Origin: JAEULH01 sp963789785 | GTDB lineage: Bacteria > Pseudomonadota > Alphaproteobacteria > Rhodospirillales > Defluviicoccaceae | Assembly (NCBI GenBank): GCA_963789785.1 | Contig: CAWBNC010000015.1 | Coordinates: forward strand, 62,001-126,000 | DNA: 64,000 bases | Direction: 5' to 3' | Part shown: piece by piece, positions 1-9,556 of the stretch | Layout of the letters: each line of letters begins with the position of its first letter | Position numbering within the stretch: position 1 is the first letter of the stretch | The notes under the pieces: model-generated | What the model saw: the letters and a program-made list of their open reading frames with translations, nothing else | What the model was told of the DNA's origin: nothing | The model's database searches: none | Translations under genes and position numbers: made by a program

Positions 1-1
1 C

Positions 2-763
2 GCCGATCTCCTCTGTTATCGCGCCGAGGCCCCGGCGGATCTTGCCCGGCGCCAGCATGAGCAGTGGCAACCCCTGCTCGACTGGGCAGCGAAGCGGTGG
101 GACGCGAACCTTGCGGTAACCAGCGGCGTCGTCCCGGTTGCCCAGCCGGCGGCCGCGCTGGACGCCCTGCGCCGGCCGCTGCAAGCCCTCGACCCGTGGC
201 ATCTGACGGCGCTTGCGGTCATCGCGCAGGCCTGCGGCTCGCTGATCCTCGCCCTGGCCGTGATCGAAGGACGCCTTGACGCGGAAAGCGCCTTCGTGTT
301 GTCGCAGCTCGATGAGATCTATCAGAGCGAACGCTGGGGCGAGGACGACGAGGCGGCGCTGCGACGCCGGCAGCTGCGCGACGAGATCATCGAGGCCTGG
401 AGTTTCATGATGCTGGTCCGCGGCGAAGCGGCGCCGGAACAGGGGGCGGCGCGAAAAGCCATGAGCCAAGAGGACGACGGGCCGGTCGTAAAGGCCGTCC
501 TAGCTTGCATCGAGGGCCGAGTGCAGGGCGTCTGGTATCGCGGCTGGGCGGTGATGGAGGCGCGCCAGCGCGGCCTGCGCGGCTGGGTCCGCAACCGCAG
601 CGACGGCAGCGTCGAGGCGCTCTTCGCCGGACCTAACGCCGCCGTCGACGCCATGCTCGAAGCCTGCTGGCAGGGGCCGCCGTCGGCGCAGGTCCGGGAG
701 GTCACGCCGGCAACGGCGGTCTACCCGCAGGATCCCGGCTTCCACGCCCTGCCGACGCGGTAA
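2..763 (+). CDS. ATP12-family F1-ATPase chaperone, 3' part, reading in frame into acylphosphatase
   Basis: The frame is open from the window edge. Codons up to about 450 match the C-terminal half of ATP12 chaperones, which help assemble F1-ATPase in alphaproteobacteria and mitochondria (DPWHLTAL, LALAVIEGRLD, ERWGEDDEA). From the ATG at 461 the next 100 residues are a complete acylphosphatase: GRVQGVWYRG carries the phosphate-binding Arg and GWVRNRSDGSVE the catalytic Asn. There is no stop codon between the two parts. In the +1 frame a TGA would overlap the ATG as ATGA, the usual operon junction. Given the many +1 errors in this window, two separate genes may be the truth. The domain calls are firm; the fusion is doubtful. 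Confidence 0.8.
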   Translation, partial: ADLLCYRAEAPADLARRQHEQWQPLLDWAAKRWDANLAVTSGVVPVAQPAAALDALRRPLQALDPWHLTALAVIAQACGSLILALAVIEGRLDAESAFVLSQLDEIYQSERWGEDDEAALRRRQLRDEIIEAWSFMMLVRGEAAPEQGAARKAMSQEDDGPVVKAVLACIEGRVQGVWYRGWAVMEARQRGLRGWVRNRSDGSVEALFAGPNAAVDAMLEACWQGPPSAQVREVTPATAVYPQDPGFHALPTR

Positions 764-772
764 TTCGCCGCC

Positions 773-1510
773 TCAAGGCTGCTCCCGGAAGACCTGCGTA
801 AATGTCTCGGCGAGGATTCGGTCGACCTCGGCCATGGAGACGGCGACGCCGAGACGATGCAGCGAGGTGACCGGGTAGCCCGCAAGGCCGCAGGGAACGA
901 TGCCGGTGAAGTGGTCGAGGTCGGGATCGACGTTCAGCGAGATTCCGTGAAAGCTGATCCAGCGGCGGACACGCACCCCGATCGCGGCGACCTTGGCCTC
1001 GCCGCCATCGACGGTCTCCACCCAGATCCCGATCCGCCCCGTCCGCCGCTCGCCGCGGACGCCGAGGCGGGCCAGCGCTTCGATGATCCAGCCCTCCAGC
1101 CGGCAGACATAGGCCCGGACGTCGGCGCCGCGATGGCGAAGGTCGAGGATCGGATAGGCGACCCGCTGGCCCGGACCGTGGTAGGTGAACCGGCCGCCGC
1201 GGCCGGCGGCGAAGACCGGAAAGCGCGGATCGAGCAGCTCGTCCGCCCGCGCGCTCGTTCCCCGTGTGTAGAGCGGCGGATGTTCGAGCAGCCAGACCGC
1301 GTCGCCCTTGCGGCCTTCGAGTATGGCGCTGACCCGCGCCTCCATCGCCGCAAGCGCCACCGGATAGGGGACCGGCGCCGGGCTCGAAAACCACTCGGCA
1401 CCGCCGAAGCGACCATAGGCGACGGCCGGGATCGCGCCGGTGGGATCGCGCTCACGCCCGGTCACGGGCACCGGCGGCGATGCCTGGCTATCAATCGCGT
1501 CCGGCGGCAA
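773..1510 (-). CDS. lipB: Octanoyl-[ACP]:protein N-octanoyltransferase LipB
   Basis: LipB transfers octanoate from acyl carrier protein to lipoyl domains, the first step of lipoate synthesis. The 245-residue product has the family hallmarks: TRGTSA near residue 83, GGRFTYHGPGQRVAYP (105-120), the catalytic lysine in EAKVAAIGVR (K173) and the catalytic cysteine in GIVPCGL (C207). The N-terminal ~25 residues are extra compared with most LipB proteins, so the start may lie downstream. It converges with the acylphosphatase end (10-bp gap) and diverges from tRNA-Leu. Confidence 0.95.
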   Translation of the reverse strand: MPPDAIDSQASPPVPVTGRERDPTGAIPAVAYGRFGGAEWFSSPAPVPYPVALAAMEARVSAILEGRKGDAVWLLEHPPLYTRGTSARADELLDPRFPVFAAGRGGRFTYHGPGQRVAYPILDLRHRGADVRAYVCRLEGWIIEALARLGVRGERRTGRIGIWVETVDGGEAKVAAIGVRVRRWISFHGISLNVDPDLDHFTGIVPCGLAGYPVTSLHRLGVAVSMAEVDRILAETFTQVFREQP

Positions 1511-1587
1511 GTCTTGCGCTCCATGGCGGGTTTTGGTATTCCCTGCTTACCTAATCGGTTGCCTTTTCCTATATTGCAAGATGGTTT

Positions 1588-1674
1588 GCGGTCGTGGCGG
1601 AACCGGTAGACGCGCAGCGTTGAGGGCGCTGTGGGGGAGACCCCGTGGAAGTTCGAGTCTTCTCGACCGCACCA
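1588..1674 (+). tRNA. tRNA-Leu (anticodon GAG)
   Basis: A 7-bp acceptor stem pairs 1588-1594 with 1664-1670 and is followed by an encoded ACCA. The anticodon stem-loop has loop TTGAGGG, so the anticodon is GAG. The long variable arm (about 1630-1645) is the class II feature of tRNA-Leu. Length is 87 nt. It stands alone between lipB and mgtE. The AT-rich stretch just upstream (TATATT at about 1570) could be a -10 element. Confidence 0.95.
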
Positions 1675-1810
1675 ATCTTGCAAGATCCGGCACTTACTAT
1701 CCGTCACAGAAAAAAGAACAAGCCACAGGCTGGCGCGCCCGCACCCGACTAAGGCCCGGGCCCATTCATTGGAGACATTATAGGGGCTGCTGCGGCGCCA
1801 TGGGCGTGAC

Positions 1811-1816
1811 GGGAGG
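1811..1816 (+). promoter_or_regulatory. Shine-Dalgarno site fixing the mgtE GTG start
   Basis: GGGAGG lies 8 nt before the GTG at 1825. No ATG in frame is better placed, so the GTG is taken as the start. Confidence 0.6.
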
Positions 1817-1824
1817 CATAGGCG

Positions 1825-3234
1825 GTGTCGGAGCCGGCGGACGCGGTCGAACAGGACCGCCTGGACAAGCCCAAGGAGGGCTTCGAGCTCGATGAGGCCG
1901 TCGTCGACGCGGTCGAAGACGCGCTCGAGCGCAAAGACCATGACGAGGTCCGCACCCTTCTAGAACCGGTCCATGACGCCGATGTCGCCGATCTGCTCCA
2001 GAAGCTGAGCGGGGAGAACCGGCGCGGCGTCGTAGAGGCGCTGCGCAACGACTTCCCCCCCGACGTTCTCGCCGAGCTCGACGAGAGGGTCCGCGACGAA
2101 GTCATCGAGGAGCTCGGCATCGCCGAGACGGTGAACGCCGTCCGCGAGCTTGAGACCGACGACGCGGTCCACATCATCTCCGAACTTGAGGAAGATCAGC
2201 AGGAACTGGTCCTCAAGGCGATCTCGCCGGGCGATCGCACCCTTATCGAAGAGGCCCTCGCCTACCCGCAATACAGCGCCGGTCGGCTCATGCGCCGCGA
2301 GCTGGTCGCGGTGCCGAGCTTCTGGAGCGTGGGCGACACGATCAATCACCTGCGGGCGACCGCCGAAGACGACCCCGATACCCTGCCGCAGGAATTCTTC
2401 GACATCTTCGTCGTCGACCCCGGGCACCGGCCGGTCGGCGCGGTCAGCCTGAGCCACATGCTCCGCGCGCGCCGGGCGCAGCCGATGGCCGACATCATGA
2501 CCACCGAGATGAAGGTCATCGAGGCGACGACGGACCAGGAGGATGTGGCCTTCCTTTTCCGCCAGCGCGACCTGGCGTCGGCGCCGGTGGTCGACAGCGG
2601 CGGTCGCCTTGTCGGCGTGATTACCATCGACGATGTCGTCGACGTTATCGACGAGGAGCACGAAGACGACATTATGCGCCTCGGCGGCGTCCGCGAGGAC
2701 GACCTTTACAGCGCCGCCATCGAAACGTCGCGGTCGCGGTTCACCTGGCTGCTGGTCAATCTCGGCACTGCCATCCTCGCCTCGTCGGTCATCAGTCTGT
2801 TCGACGCCACCATCGAACAGATGGTCGCCCTCGCCGTGCTGATGCCGATCGTTGCCTCGATGGGCGGCAATGCCGGGACCCAGACCCTGACCGTGGCGGT
2901 CCGCGCGCTGGCGATGAAGGAACTGACGGAAGCCAACGCCTGGCGCGTGGTCGGCAAGGAGGCGCTTGTCGGCGCGATCAACGGCGTCCTTTTCGCCGTC
3001 ATCACCGGGCTGATTACCTGGGCCTGGTTTCGCAGCCCCGGCCTCGCCCTCGTCATCGGCATGGCGATGATCTTCAACCTGATCGTCGCTGGCCTTTCCG
3101 GCGCGCTGATCCCGCTGGCGCTCGAGCGGATGAACATCGACCCGGCGATCGCTTCGGCGGTGTTCCTGACCACCGTCACCGACGTTGTCGGCTTCTTCGC
3201 CTTCCTCGGGCTCGGCGCCTGGTTCCTGATGTAG
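1825..3234 (+). CDS. mgtE: Magnesium transporter MgtE
   Basis: MgtE is a homodimeric inner-membrane Mg2+ channel gated by cytoplasmic Mg2+. The 469 residues show the usual order: an acidic N domain (residues ~25-135) rich in DVADLL-type helical repeats, tandem CBS domains (~140-265, ending VGVITIDDVVDVIDEEHEDD), a plug helix, then five membrane helices from about 290 to the end, including MPIVASMGGNAGTQT, the signature next to the pore. Length is normal for the family (about 450-480). The start is GTG with a good ribosome site. It converges with the protease gene downstream. Confidence 0.96.
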   Translation: MSEPADAVEQDRLDKPKEGFELDEAVVDAVEDALERKDHDEVRTLLEPVHDADVADLLQKLSGENRRGVVEALRNDFPPDVLAELDERVRDEVIEELGIAETVNAVRELETDDAVHIISELEEDQQELVLKAISPGDRTLIEEALAYPQYSAGRLMRRELVAVPSFWSVGDTINHLRATAEDDPDTLPQEFFDIFVVDPGHRPVGAVSLSHMLRARRAQPMADIMTTEMKVIEATTDQEDVAFLFRQRDLASAPVVDSGGRLVGVITIDDVVDVIDEEHEDDIMRLGGVREDDLYSAAIETSRSRFTWLLVNLGTAILASSVISLFDATIEQMVALAVLMPIVASMGGNAGTQTLTVAVRALAMKELTEANAWRVVGKEALVGAINGVLFAVITGLITWAWFRSPGLALVIGMAMIFNLIVAGLSGALIPLALERMNIDPAIASAVFLTTVTDVVGFFAFLGLGAWFLM

Positions 3235-3335
3235 CCAGAAAGGCAACTTTCTCCCCCACCTTGCCGCTGTCGCGGGTGCCCCCTCCCGGCGGCTCCCAGC
3301 GGGAGAGGATCGAAGTGAGGGGCAGTTCGCGCGGT

Positions 3336-4742
3336 TCAGCGGATAATTACGTAGAGCATCGAGTTGCCGCGCAGGATGTTCAGCGCGACGACCTGGCCGG
3401 CGTCGCTGAGCGCGGCGGTTGCTTCAGCGAGCGAGCGGACCTTGTCGCGATTGACGGCGACGAGGATGTCGCCGTCGCGCAGACCGTGCCGCCACGCCGG
3501 GCTGCCTTTCTTGACGCTGGTAACGGCGACGCCTTCGATCCGGCCGAACCGAGGCGAGTTCCGGTCGATGTCGCTCAGAACGGCGCCTTCAAGCATGGGC
3601 GATACAGCGCCCGCCGATGCACTCTGGGCGCGCATCTTGACAACCTCCGCCTTAAGCGTCCGCCGCCGACCATCGCGGATGACCTCGAGCGTGATCGTTC
3701 CGCCCACCGGCTCGAGCCCGATCTTGTTGCGCAGGTCGGACGCGCCCTCGATTGGATCGTCGTCCACCGCGACGATGACATCGCCCTGCCGGATCCCCGC
3801 CTTCTCGGCCGACGATCCCGCCTCGACGTTGGTGATCACCGCGCCGACCGGTCGATCCAGACGCAGGGCTTCGGCCAGATCCGGGGTCACGTCCTGGATG
3901 GCGACGCCGAGCCGGCCGCGCCGGATCTCCCCGAAAGTGGTGAGCTGCTCCATGACCGAGCGGGCCATGTTGGCGGGAACGGCGAAGCCGATGCCAACGT
4001 TGCCCCCGGCCGGCGCGACGATGGCCGTGTTGATGCCGATCAGCTCGCCCTTCAGATTGACCAGGGCGCCGCCGGAGTTGCCGGGATTGATGGAGGCATC
4101 GGTCTGGATGAAGTCTTCATAGCCCTCGATGTTCAATCCGCTCCGGCCCAACGCGCTGACGATCCCGGAGGTGACGGTCTGGCCCAGGCCGAACGGGTTG
4201 CCGATGGCGAGAACGAAGTCGCCGACGCGCAGCTTGTCGGAGTTCCCCATCACCAGCGCGGTCAGGTCGCGGGCGTCGATCCTGAGCATCGCGATGTCGG
4301 TTTCCGGATCGCGGCCGACCAGCTTCGCCTTGAATTGCCGCCTGTCCTTCAGCGTCACGGCGATTTCCGTCGCATTCTCGACGACGTGGTTGTTGGTCAG
4401 GACGTAGCCGCGGCGGGCATCGACGATCACGCCCGATCCGGCGCTCATTCGCGGTTGCGCGCGCGGCGGGCCGTCCGGCAGGTTGAAGAACCGGCGGAAG
4501 AACGGGTCCTGGAGCAGCGGGTTCTGCTGCACCGGCGCCGCCGAAGTCACGGAGATGTTGACCACGGCCGGCGTAATCTTGTCGAGCACCGGAGCGAGAG
4601 ACGGAACGTCGCCTTCGAGCGCCGCGGCCGGGATCCCGGCATGGACCGGCGTCACCGGCCAGACGGGAAGCAGAGCAGGCAGCAGGGCGAGAACGAAGGC
4701 GCGCGAACGCGCCTTCGTTCTGGTCAACGTCATCAGGCCCAT
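3336..4742 (-). CDS. Periplasmic serine endoprotease, DegP/DegQ (Do) family
   Basis: This HtrA-type protease degrades or refolds damaged envelope proteins. A signal peptide covers about residues 1-35 (hydrophobic FVLALLPALLPVW, cleavage after VHA). The trypsin-like domain carries the catalytic triad H119 (TNNHVV), D149 (ETDIAML) and S223 (NPGNSGGAL). Two PDZ domains follow (from about 265 and about 375). At 468 residues it is full length. It lies just downstream of two small heat-shock genes on the same strand, which suggests a shared stress-response transcription unit. DegP and DegQ cannot be told apart from sequence alone. Confidence 0.93.
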   Translation of the reverse strand: MGLMTLTRTKARSRAFVLALLPALLPVWPVTPVHAGIPAAALEGDVPSLAPVLDKITPAVVNISVTSAAPVQQNPLLQDPFFRRFFNLPDGPPRAQPRMSAGSGVIVDARRGYVLTNNHVVENATEIAVTLKDRRQFKAKLVGRDPETDIAMLRIDARDLTALVMGNSDKLRVGDFVLAIGNPFGLGQTVTSGIVSALGRSGLNIEGYEDFIQTDASINPGNSGGALVNLKGELIGINTAIVAPAGGNVGIGFAVPANMARSVMEQLTTFGEIRRGRLGVAIQDVTPDLAEALRLDRPVGAVITNVEAGSSAEKAGIRQGDVIVAVDDDPIEGASDLRNKIGLEPVGGTITLEVIRDGRRRTLKAEVVKMRAQSASAGAVSPMLEGAVLSDIDRNSPRFGRIEGVAVTSVKKGSPAWRHGLRDGDILVAVNRDKVRSLAEATAALSDAGQVVALNILRGNSMLYVIIR

Positions 4743-4764
4743 CCCAATTCCGATCCAGTCGTTG

Positions 4765-5160
4765 TCAGCCGCCCTTGACGCCGATCGTTTTCGCCGGCCC
4801 GGCCTTGGCCTTCGGCAGGATCAGGCGCAGCACGCCGTCCTTCATCACCGCCTCGATGGCGCTGTCGTCGATCATGTCCGACAAGGTGAACGCGCGCTCG
4901 AAGTCGCCAGGCTGGTATTCGCAGAGCGCAAGCGAGTAGCCCTCGCGCCGGGAAACCTCCCCGTGGCCGGCGATGGTCAGTACCCGCTTATCGAGGCTCA
5001 CGTCGATCTGGTCGGGCCGGACGCCCGGAAGTTCGACGACAAGAACGAGCCTGTCCTCGGTTTCGTAAATATCGGCGGCGGGCGTATGGACCGGACGGTT
5101 CCGCGTCGCCTCGACGCCGCGCCCCACGCCGGCGCCTGGTCCGGTCGAAGTGTCAGCCAT
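4765..5160 (-). CDS. Hsp20/alpha-crystallin family small heat-shock protein (second)
   Basis: This ATP-independent holdase chaperone has 131 residues. An alpha-crystallin domain runs from about residue 27 (PAADIYETEDRLVLVVELPGV) to the end, with the typical core DGVLRLILPKA. The C-terminal I-x-I/V anchor is only partly kept (TIGV), and the N-terminal arm is short, so its oligomer may differ from that of its neighbour. It starts 14 bp after the stop of the other hsp20 gene, so the two are almost certainly co-transcribed. Confidence 0.92.
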   Translation of the reverse strand: MADTSTGPGAGVGRGVEATRNRPVHTPAADIYETEDRLVLVVELPGVRPDQIDVSLDKRVLTIAGHGEVSRREGYSLALCEYQPGDFERAFTLSDMIDDSAIEAVMKDGVLRLILPKAKAGPAKTIGVKGG

Positions 5161-5174
5161 TCTCCATTCTCCTC

Positions 5175-5621
5175 TCAGGCGGTCGTGATCTGGATTCGCC
5201 GTGGCTTATCCGCCTCCGGCCGCGGCAGTTCGATGCTGACGATGCCGGCCTCTGCAGTGGCCTTGACTTGCCCGGCATCGACGTTGAACGGCAACGAAAT
5301 GGTCCGGGCGAAGCTGCCGGTCGCCCGTTCGCGGCGGTGAAAACTGACCGTGGCGGCGCCGGCTTCGGCGTCCTTGCGGCCTTTGATCGTCAGGGTGTTC
5401 TGGTGGACGACGACCTCGACGTCGTCCATGCTCACCCCCGGCATCTCGGCGGCGACAATGATCCCGTTCTCGCCGCGCCAGATGTTGACGGGCGGATACT
5501 CGGTCGCTACCGCGCCTGCGCCGGTGCCGCCAAGCGTCCGATTCATCTCGTCCTGGATACGACGGAGCGCACCCAGAGCGTCGCCCCAGGGATCCTGTGA
5601 CCCTGGCCCGAAAATGGCCAT
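5175..5621 (-). CDS. Hsp20/alpha-crystallin family small heat-shock protein (first)
   Basis: 148 residues with an amphipathic N-terminal arm (GDALGALRRIQDEMNRTL) and a full alpha-crystallin domain (about 45-140): PPVNIWRGENGIIVAAEMPGV and the core AGIVSIELPRPE. It ends in IQITTA, which can act as the I-x-I anchor. The ATG is preceded by a strong ribosome site (AGGAG). It is the first gene of an apparent hsp20-hsp20-protease unit reading leftwards. A heat-shock promoter is expected in 5622-5882 but no clear sigma-32 box was found. Confidence 0.92.
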   Translation of the reverse strand: MAIFGPGSQDPWGDALGALRRIQDEMNRTLGGTGAGAVATEYPPVNIWRGENGIIVAAEMPGVSMDDVEVVVHQNTLTIKGRKDAEAGAATVSFHRRERATGSFARTISLPFNVDAGQVKATAEAGIVSIELPRPEADKPRRIQITTA

Positions 5622-5882
5622 AGCACCTCTCCTTTTCTCCTTCGGGACCGTAGACCGAGCTCAGTGTACCGCCATTGACTTAGCCGGCCGCAGGCTTATC
5701 CGCAATCGGCCCGTGGTCATGACATCGTCGTGACGGGGCGACGACGGACGAGGCGACGACGTTGCGCGAACCGCCGGCTCCGGCTATACGCCTTGCGGCC
5801 GCGTCGCCGCAGCGGGCGAACATCCGGGTGTTCGTAGCATTTCCTCCGCTCCCGAAGCCTTCAGCCGCCGATGAGATAGACC

Positions 5883-8504
5883 ATGATCCGCCTTCTCGAT
5901 CGCTGGACCGGCTTGATGCGACGCTATGCCTGGGTTGTCGTGGCCGCCGCCACGCTCGCCACCGGGGGCGCCGGGGTTTATGTCGCGCGCAACCTCGCGA
6001 TCAACACCAACACCGTCGACATGCTGTCCGCCGAACTGCCGTTCCGCAAGGCGGGCCGGGCCATGACGGCCGCCTTCCCGCTCAATACCGACACAATCGT
6101 CGTTGTCGTCGAAGGCGACACGCCCGAACTCGCCGAAGCCGCAGGCAACCAGCTGGCGGCGGGCTTTCGCCGGCGCCCGAACGTTTTCGGTCCGGTCTTC
6201 GATCCGGCCGGCGATCCGTTCTTTCGCCGCAACGGCCTGCTCTTTCTCGATACAGGCCGGCTGGAAGCCGTTGTCGATCAGCTAAGCGCGGCCCAGCCGT
6301 TCATCGGCGCCCTGGCCGGCGATCCCAGCCTGCGCGGCCTCTTCGCTGTGCTGTCGCTGGCCATCGAGAATCTGGAGTCTGCAAGCGGCGGCGGCCTGTC
6401 CATCGCCACGGCGCTCGACGACATGGCGCGCGCCGCCAACGCCGCGGCCGCCGGCCGGTTCGCCCCGCTATCGTGGCAGTCGCTGATGTTCGGCATGGCG
6501 CCCGATCGCGAACAGATGCGGCGGATCATCGTCCTCAATCCGCCGCTCGACTTCGCCTCGCTTCAGCCGGCGGCGCCGGCCATCGCCGCCACCCGCGCTC
6601 TCGCCGGCGAGCTCAAGCTCGAATTCGGCCCACGGGGTCTCGGTGCGGCTGACGGGCGATGCGGCGCTGGCCGACGAGGAGCTCGAAGAGCGCCCAGCTC
6701 GACAGCGCCACGCCGATGCTGATCTCGTTCGCCGTCGTCGCCCTTCTCGCCTTCCTCTGTTTTCGCGCCTTTTCCCTGTCGGTCGCAACGCTGCTGACGG
6801 TTCTCGTCGGGCTTGTGCTGACCGCGGCGGCGGCGCTCGCGCTGGTCGGGACGCTGAACCTGCTGTCCGTCGCCTTCTTCGTCCTCTTCATCGGCCTCGC
6901 CGTCGATTTCGGGATCCACTACACGCTGCGCTACAGGGAGGGCCGGGATCTCGATCTCGACCATGCCGGCGCGCTGAGCCGCGCCGCGACCGGCGTCGGC
7001 GGCGCGCTGACGCTGTCGGCCGTGTGCGCCGCCATCGGCTTTTTTGCTTTTCTGCCGACCAGCTATGTCGGTCTCGCCGAGCTGGGACTGATCGCGGGCA
7101 CCGGCATGGCCATCGCTCTCGCCGCCAGCCTGACGGTGCTGCCGGCCTTCCTCACCGTCGTACCCGGCAGGCCGGCGCCGGCAGACGCCGGCGAGTTCAA
7201 GAACATCGTCCTGAGCCGGTTCCGGGTCTGGGCGGGGGCGCGACCGTGGCGGGTTCTGGCCGGCGCCGGGGTTGTCGCCGCAGCAGCGCTCGCGATCGCG
7301 CCCGAAGCTCACTTCGACTTCGATCCGCTGCACCTGAAAGATCCCAACGCGGAGTCCGTCGAGACCCTGCGCGATCTGATGAATTCCGGGCTGAACGAAG
7401 CCTACGCGATCACGGCGCTGGCGGACGATCTTCCGGCCGCGGAGGCGATTGCGACGCAAGCGCGGGAACTCGCGCCGGTCGCGGGCACCCGCACCCTTGC
7501 CGACTTCGTGCCCACCGGCCAGGACGACAAGCTGACGATGATCGACACTCTGGCATTGATTCTGGAGCCGTCGCTGAGCGGCCCGGTCGCCCCGCCGCCG
7601 ACAACGCCTGAGGCCATGGCCGCCCTCGACCGGCTGAAGGCCGCTCTCGTTGCGCTGGCGGGCTCGCCGAACCAGACGGCCGCGGCGGCCGGGCGCTTCC
7701 TCGCCGCACTCGACGCACTCGCGGCCGGGCGAAGCGATGAGGCGCAGCTCGAGACGCTCAGGCGCGCGCTCCTCACTGGACTTCCGGCACAGCTCGACAC
7801 GCTGCGCACCCTGCTTCAGGCGCGGCCGGTCGGTCTCGACGATCTGCCCGATGATCTGCGCCAGCGCTGGGTCGCCGCCGACGGCAGGGCGCGTGTCGAG
7901 ATCTATCCCAGCGAAGCCGGTCGCGGAAGACACCCGGGCCCTCAACCGGTTTGTCGCGGCCGTCCAGAAGGTCGCGCCCCAGGCCATCGGCGCGCCGGTG
8001 ATCATCGTCGAGGCCGGCCGGGCGGTAGAGGCCGCCTTCCTCGAGGCCGCCGGAATAGCCGTCCTCGGCATCGCCCTGCTTCTTGTCGTCCTCCTGCGCG
8101 ACCTCCGCGACATCGCCCTGGTGTTCGCGCCTCTGCTCCTCGCCGCCCTGCTGACGGTCGCGGCCTCGGCGGCGTTCGACCTGCCGTTCAATTTCGCCAA
8201 CGTCATCGTCCTGCCGCTGCTGTTCGGGCTCGGTGTCGCCGCCAGCCTGAACCTGGTCATCCGCGAGCGGCAGGAGGGCGCAGCCGGGACCATGATGACA
8301 TCGTGCACCCCGCGCGCCGTCGTCTTCAGCGCCCTGACGACGATCGCCTCGTTTGGCACCCTGGCGCTGTCGGCACACCCGGGAATCGCCAGCATGGGGC
8401 TACTTCTGGCGATTGCGATCGGGCTGACGCTGGCGTGCACCGTGATCGTGCTGCCGGCGCTGATGACGGTGTTTCGCCGCAGCAAGGCCCGAGGATCGGC
8501 CTGA
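5883..8504 (+). CDS. hpnN: HpnN-type hopanoid-associated RND (MMPL) transporter, three frame disruptions
   Basis: HpnN moves hopanoids to the outer membrane. The reading passes through three frames, switching near 6627, 6691 and 7912, each by one extra base. Joined, it gives about 872 residues, the family size. The N-terminal membrane helix (YAWVVVAAATLATGGAGVYVA) is followed by a periplasmic loop, then membrane helices with FIGLAVDFGIHYTLRYR, a second large loop with coiled-coil-like helices, and a final helix bundle with LPLLFGLGVAASLNLVIRE. These match both MMPL halves of HpnN. It has its own promoter region (5622-5882), and no other hopanoid genes are in the window. It is either a real pseudogene or, more likely, intact with sequence errors. 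Confidence 0.82.
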
Positions 8505-8515
8505 GGAGGAGCGGC

Positions 8516-9556
8516 CTAAGGCAACGGCTGCGCCTGCCTTCTCCCGCCGGGGCGGCTTGGCCGTGACATTGGCGAGGCCGAGGCGCTTCCAGAGGGCGCG
8601 CATATGGGTGGGCAACGGCGCCTCGACCGTCAGCGTGCCGCCGCCCGGGTGGGGAATGGTGATCCGTCGCGCGTGCAGGTGAAGCGCGCGAATTTCCGCC
8701 GCGTCCTTCAGGAACGCAGCCCGACCGCCGTACTTGCCATCGCCGAGGATCGGCGTTCCAATCGCGGCGCAATGGACGCGCAGCTGATGGGTCCGGCCCG
8801 TGAGCGGGCTCAGCTCGAGCCAGGCGGCGTGGCGGCCGGCGCGCTCGACGACGGCGTAGTCGGTGACGGCGGGATCGCCCCCGATATCGCCCTGCATCCG
8901 CTCGCCGGCCCGGCCGGGCCGCTTGGCAAGGGGCAGATCGATCCGCCCGGCGGGAGGATCGGGTACGCCGACGACAATCGCCCAGTAGATCTTCTGCGCG
9001 CTCCGCTCGCGGAAGGCCCGGCGCAAGGGAAGCCGCCGCGGCGGCGTTGCGGGCGAGAACGATGACGCCCGACGTGTCCTTGTCGAGCCGATGAACGAGA
9101 CGCGGCCGCTCGCCGCCTTCGGCAAGGAGATCGAGCATCCCGTCAAGATGGCTGCGGGTGCCGCTGCCGCCCTGGACGGCGAGGCCGGGCGGCTTGTCGA
9201 GGACGATGACAGCGTCGTCCTGGAAGAGGATCCGGGAGCGCAGCGCCGCCGGGTCGCCTGGGGATCCGGCGGTGACGCTCGCCACCCTTGCCGGCTGGTC
9301 GGGGCGGTGCGCGACAGCCGCGGCTTCACCCAGTGGCGGGATGCGGATCCTCTGCCCCGGCTCGAGACGATCGCCGGCGCGGGACCTGCGCACCGTCGAT
9401 GCGGATCTGACCGCTGCGCAGCAGCTTCTCCAGCCGCCCATGCGGCACGCCGGGGTAGTGGCGACGGAACCAGCGATCGAGCCGGAGCCCGCCTTCGTCC
9501 GCGCCTACCGCCTCCTCGCCGGCGGCGCTGTCGCCGGGCGAAGGCGTGTCAGCCAC
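8516..9556 (-). CDS. RluC-type ribosomal large subunit pseudouridine synthase, frame-disrupted
   Basis: RluA/RluC-family enzyme that converts uridines in 23S rRNA to pseudouridine. An N-terminal S4 RNA-binding domain (LRLDRWFRRHYP ... GQIRIDGAQV) is followed by the catalytic domain with HRLDKDTSGVIVL, which holds the catalytic Asp, then LTGRTHQLRVH and GDGKYGG. The frame shifts by +1 near 9388 and 9018. The last open frame runs on to 8400 and would overlap hpnN by about 100 bp. A third +1 near 8530 would give a TAG at 8518-8516, a clean convergent end and about 345 residues; that end is used here. The GTG start overlaps the rarA stop. Confidence 0.8.

Noticed and set aside
1960..3246. Long minus-strand open frame opposite mgtE
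   Set aside because: It is a shadow of mgtE: composition is Asp/His/Arg-rich as expected for the antisense of a GC-rich gene, with no ribosome site or family motif.
6563..8485. 640-codon minus-strand open frame across hpnN
   Set aside because: Antisense of the transporter; low-complexity Arg/Gly/Glu sequence without domains. The plus-strand frames hold clear RND motifs.
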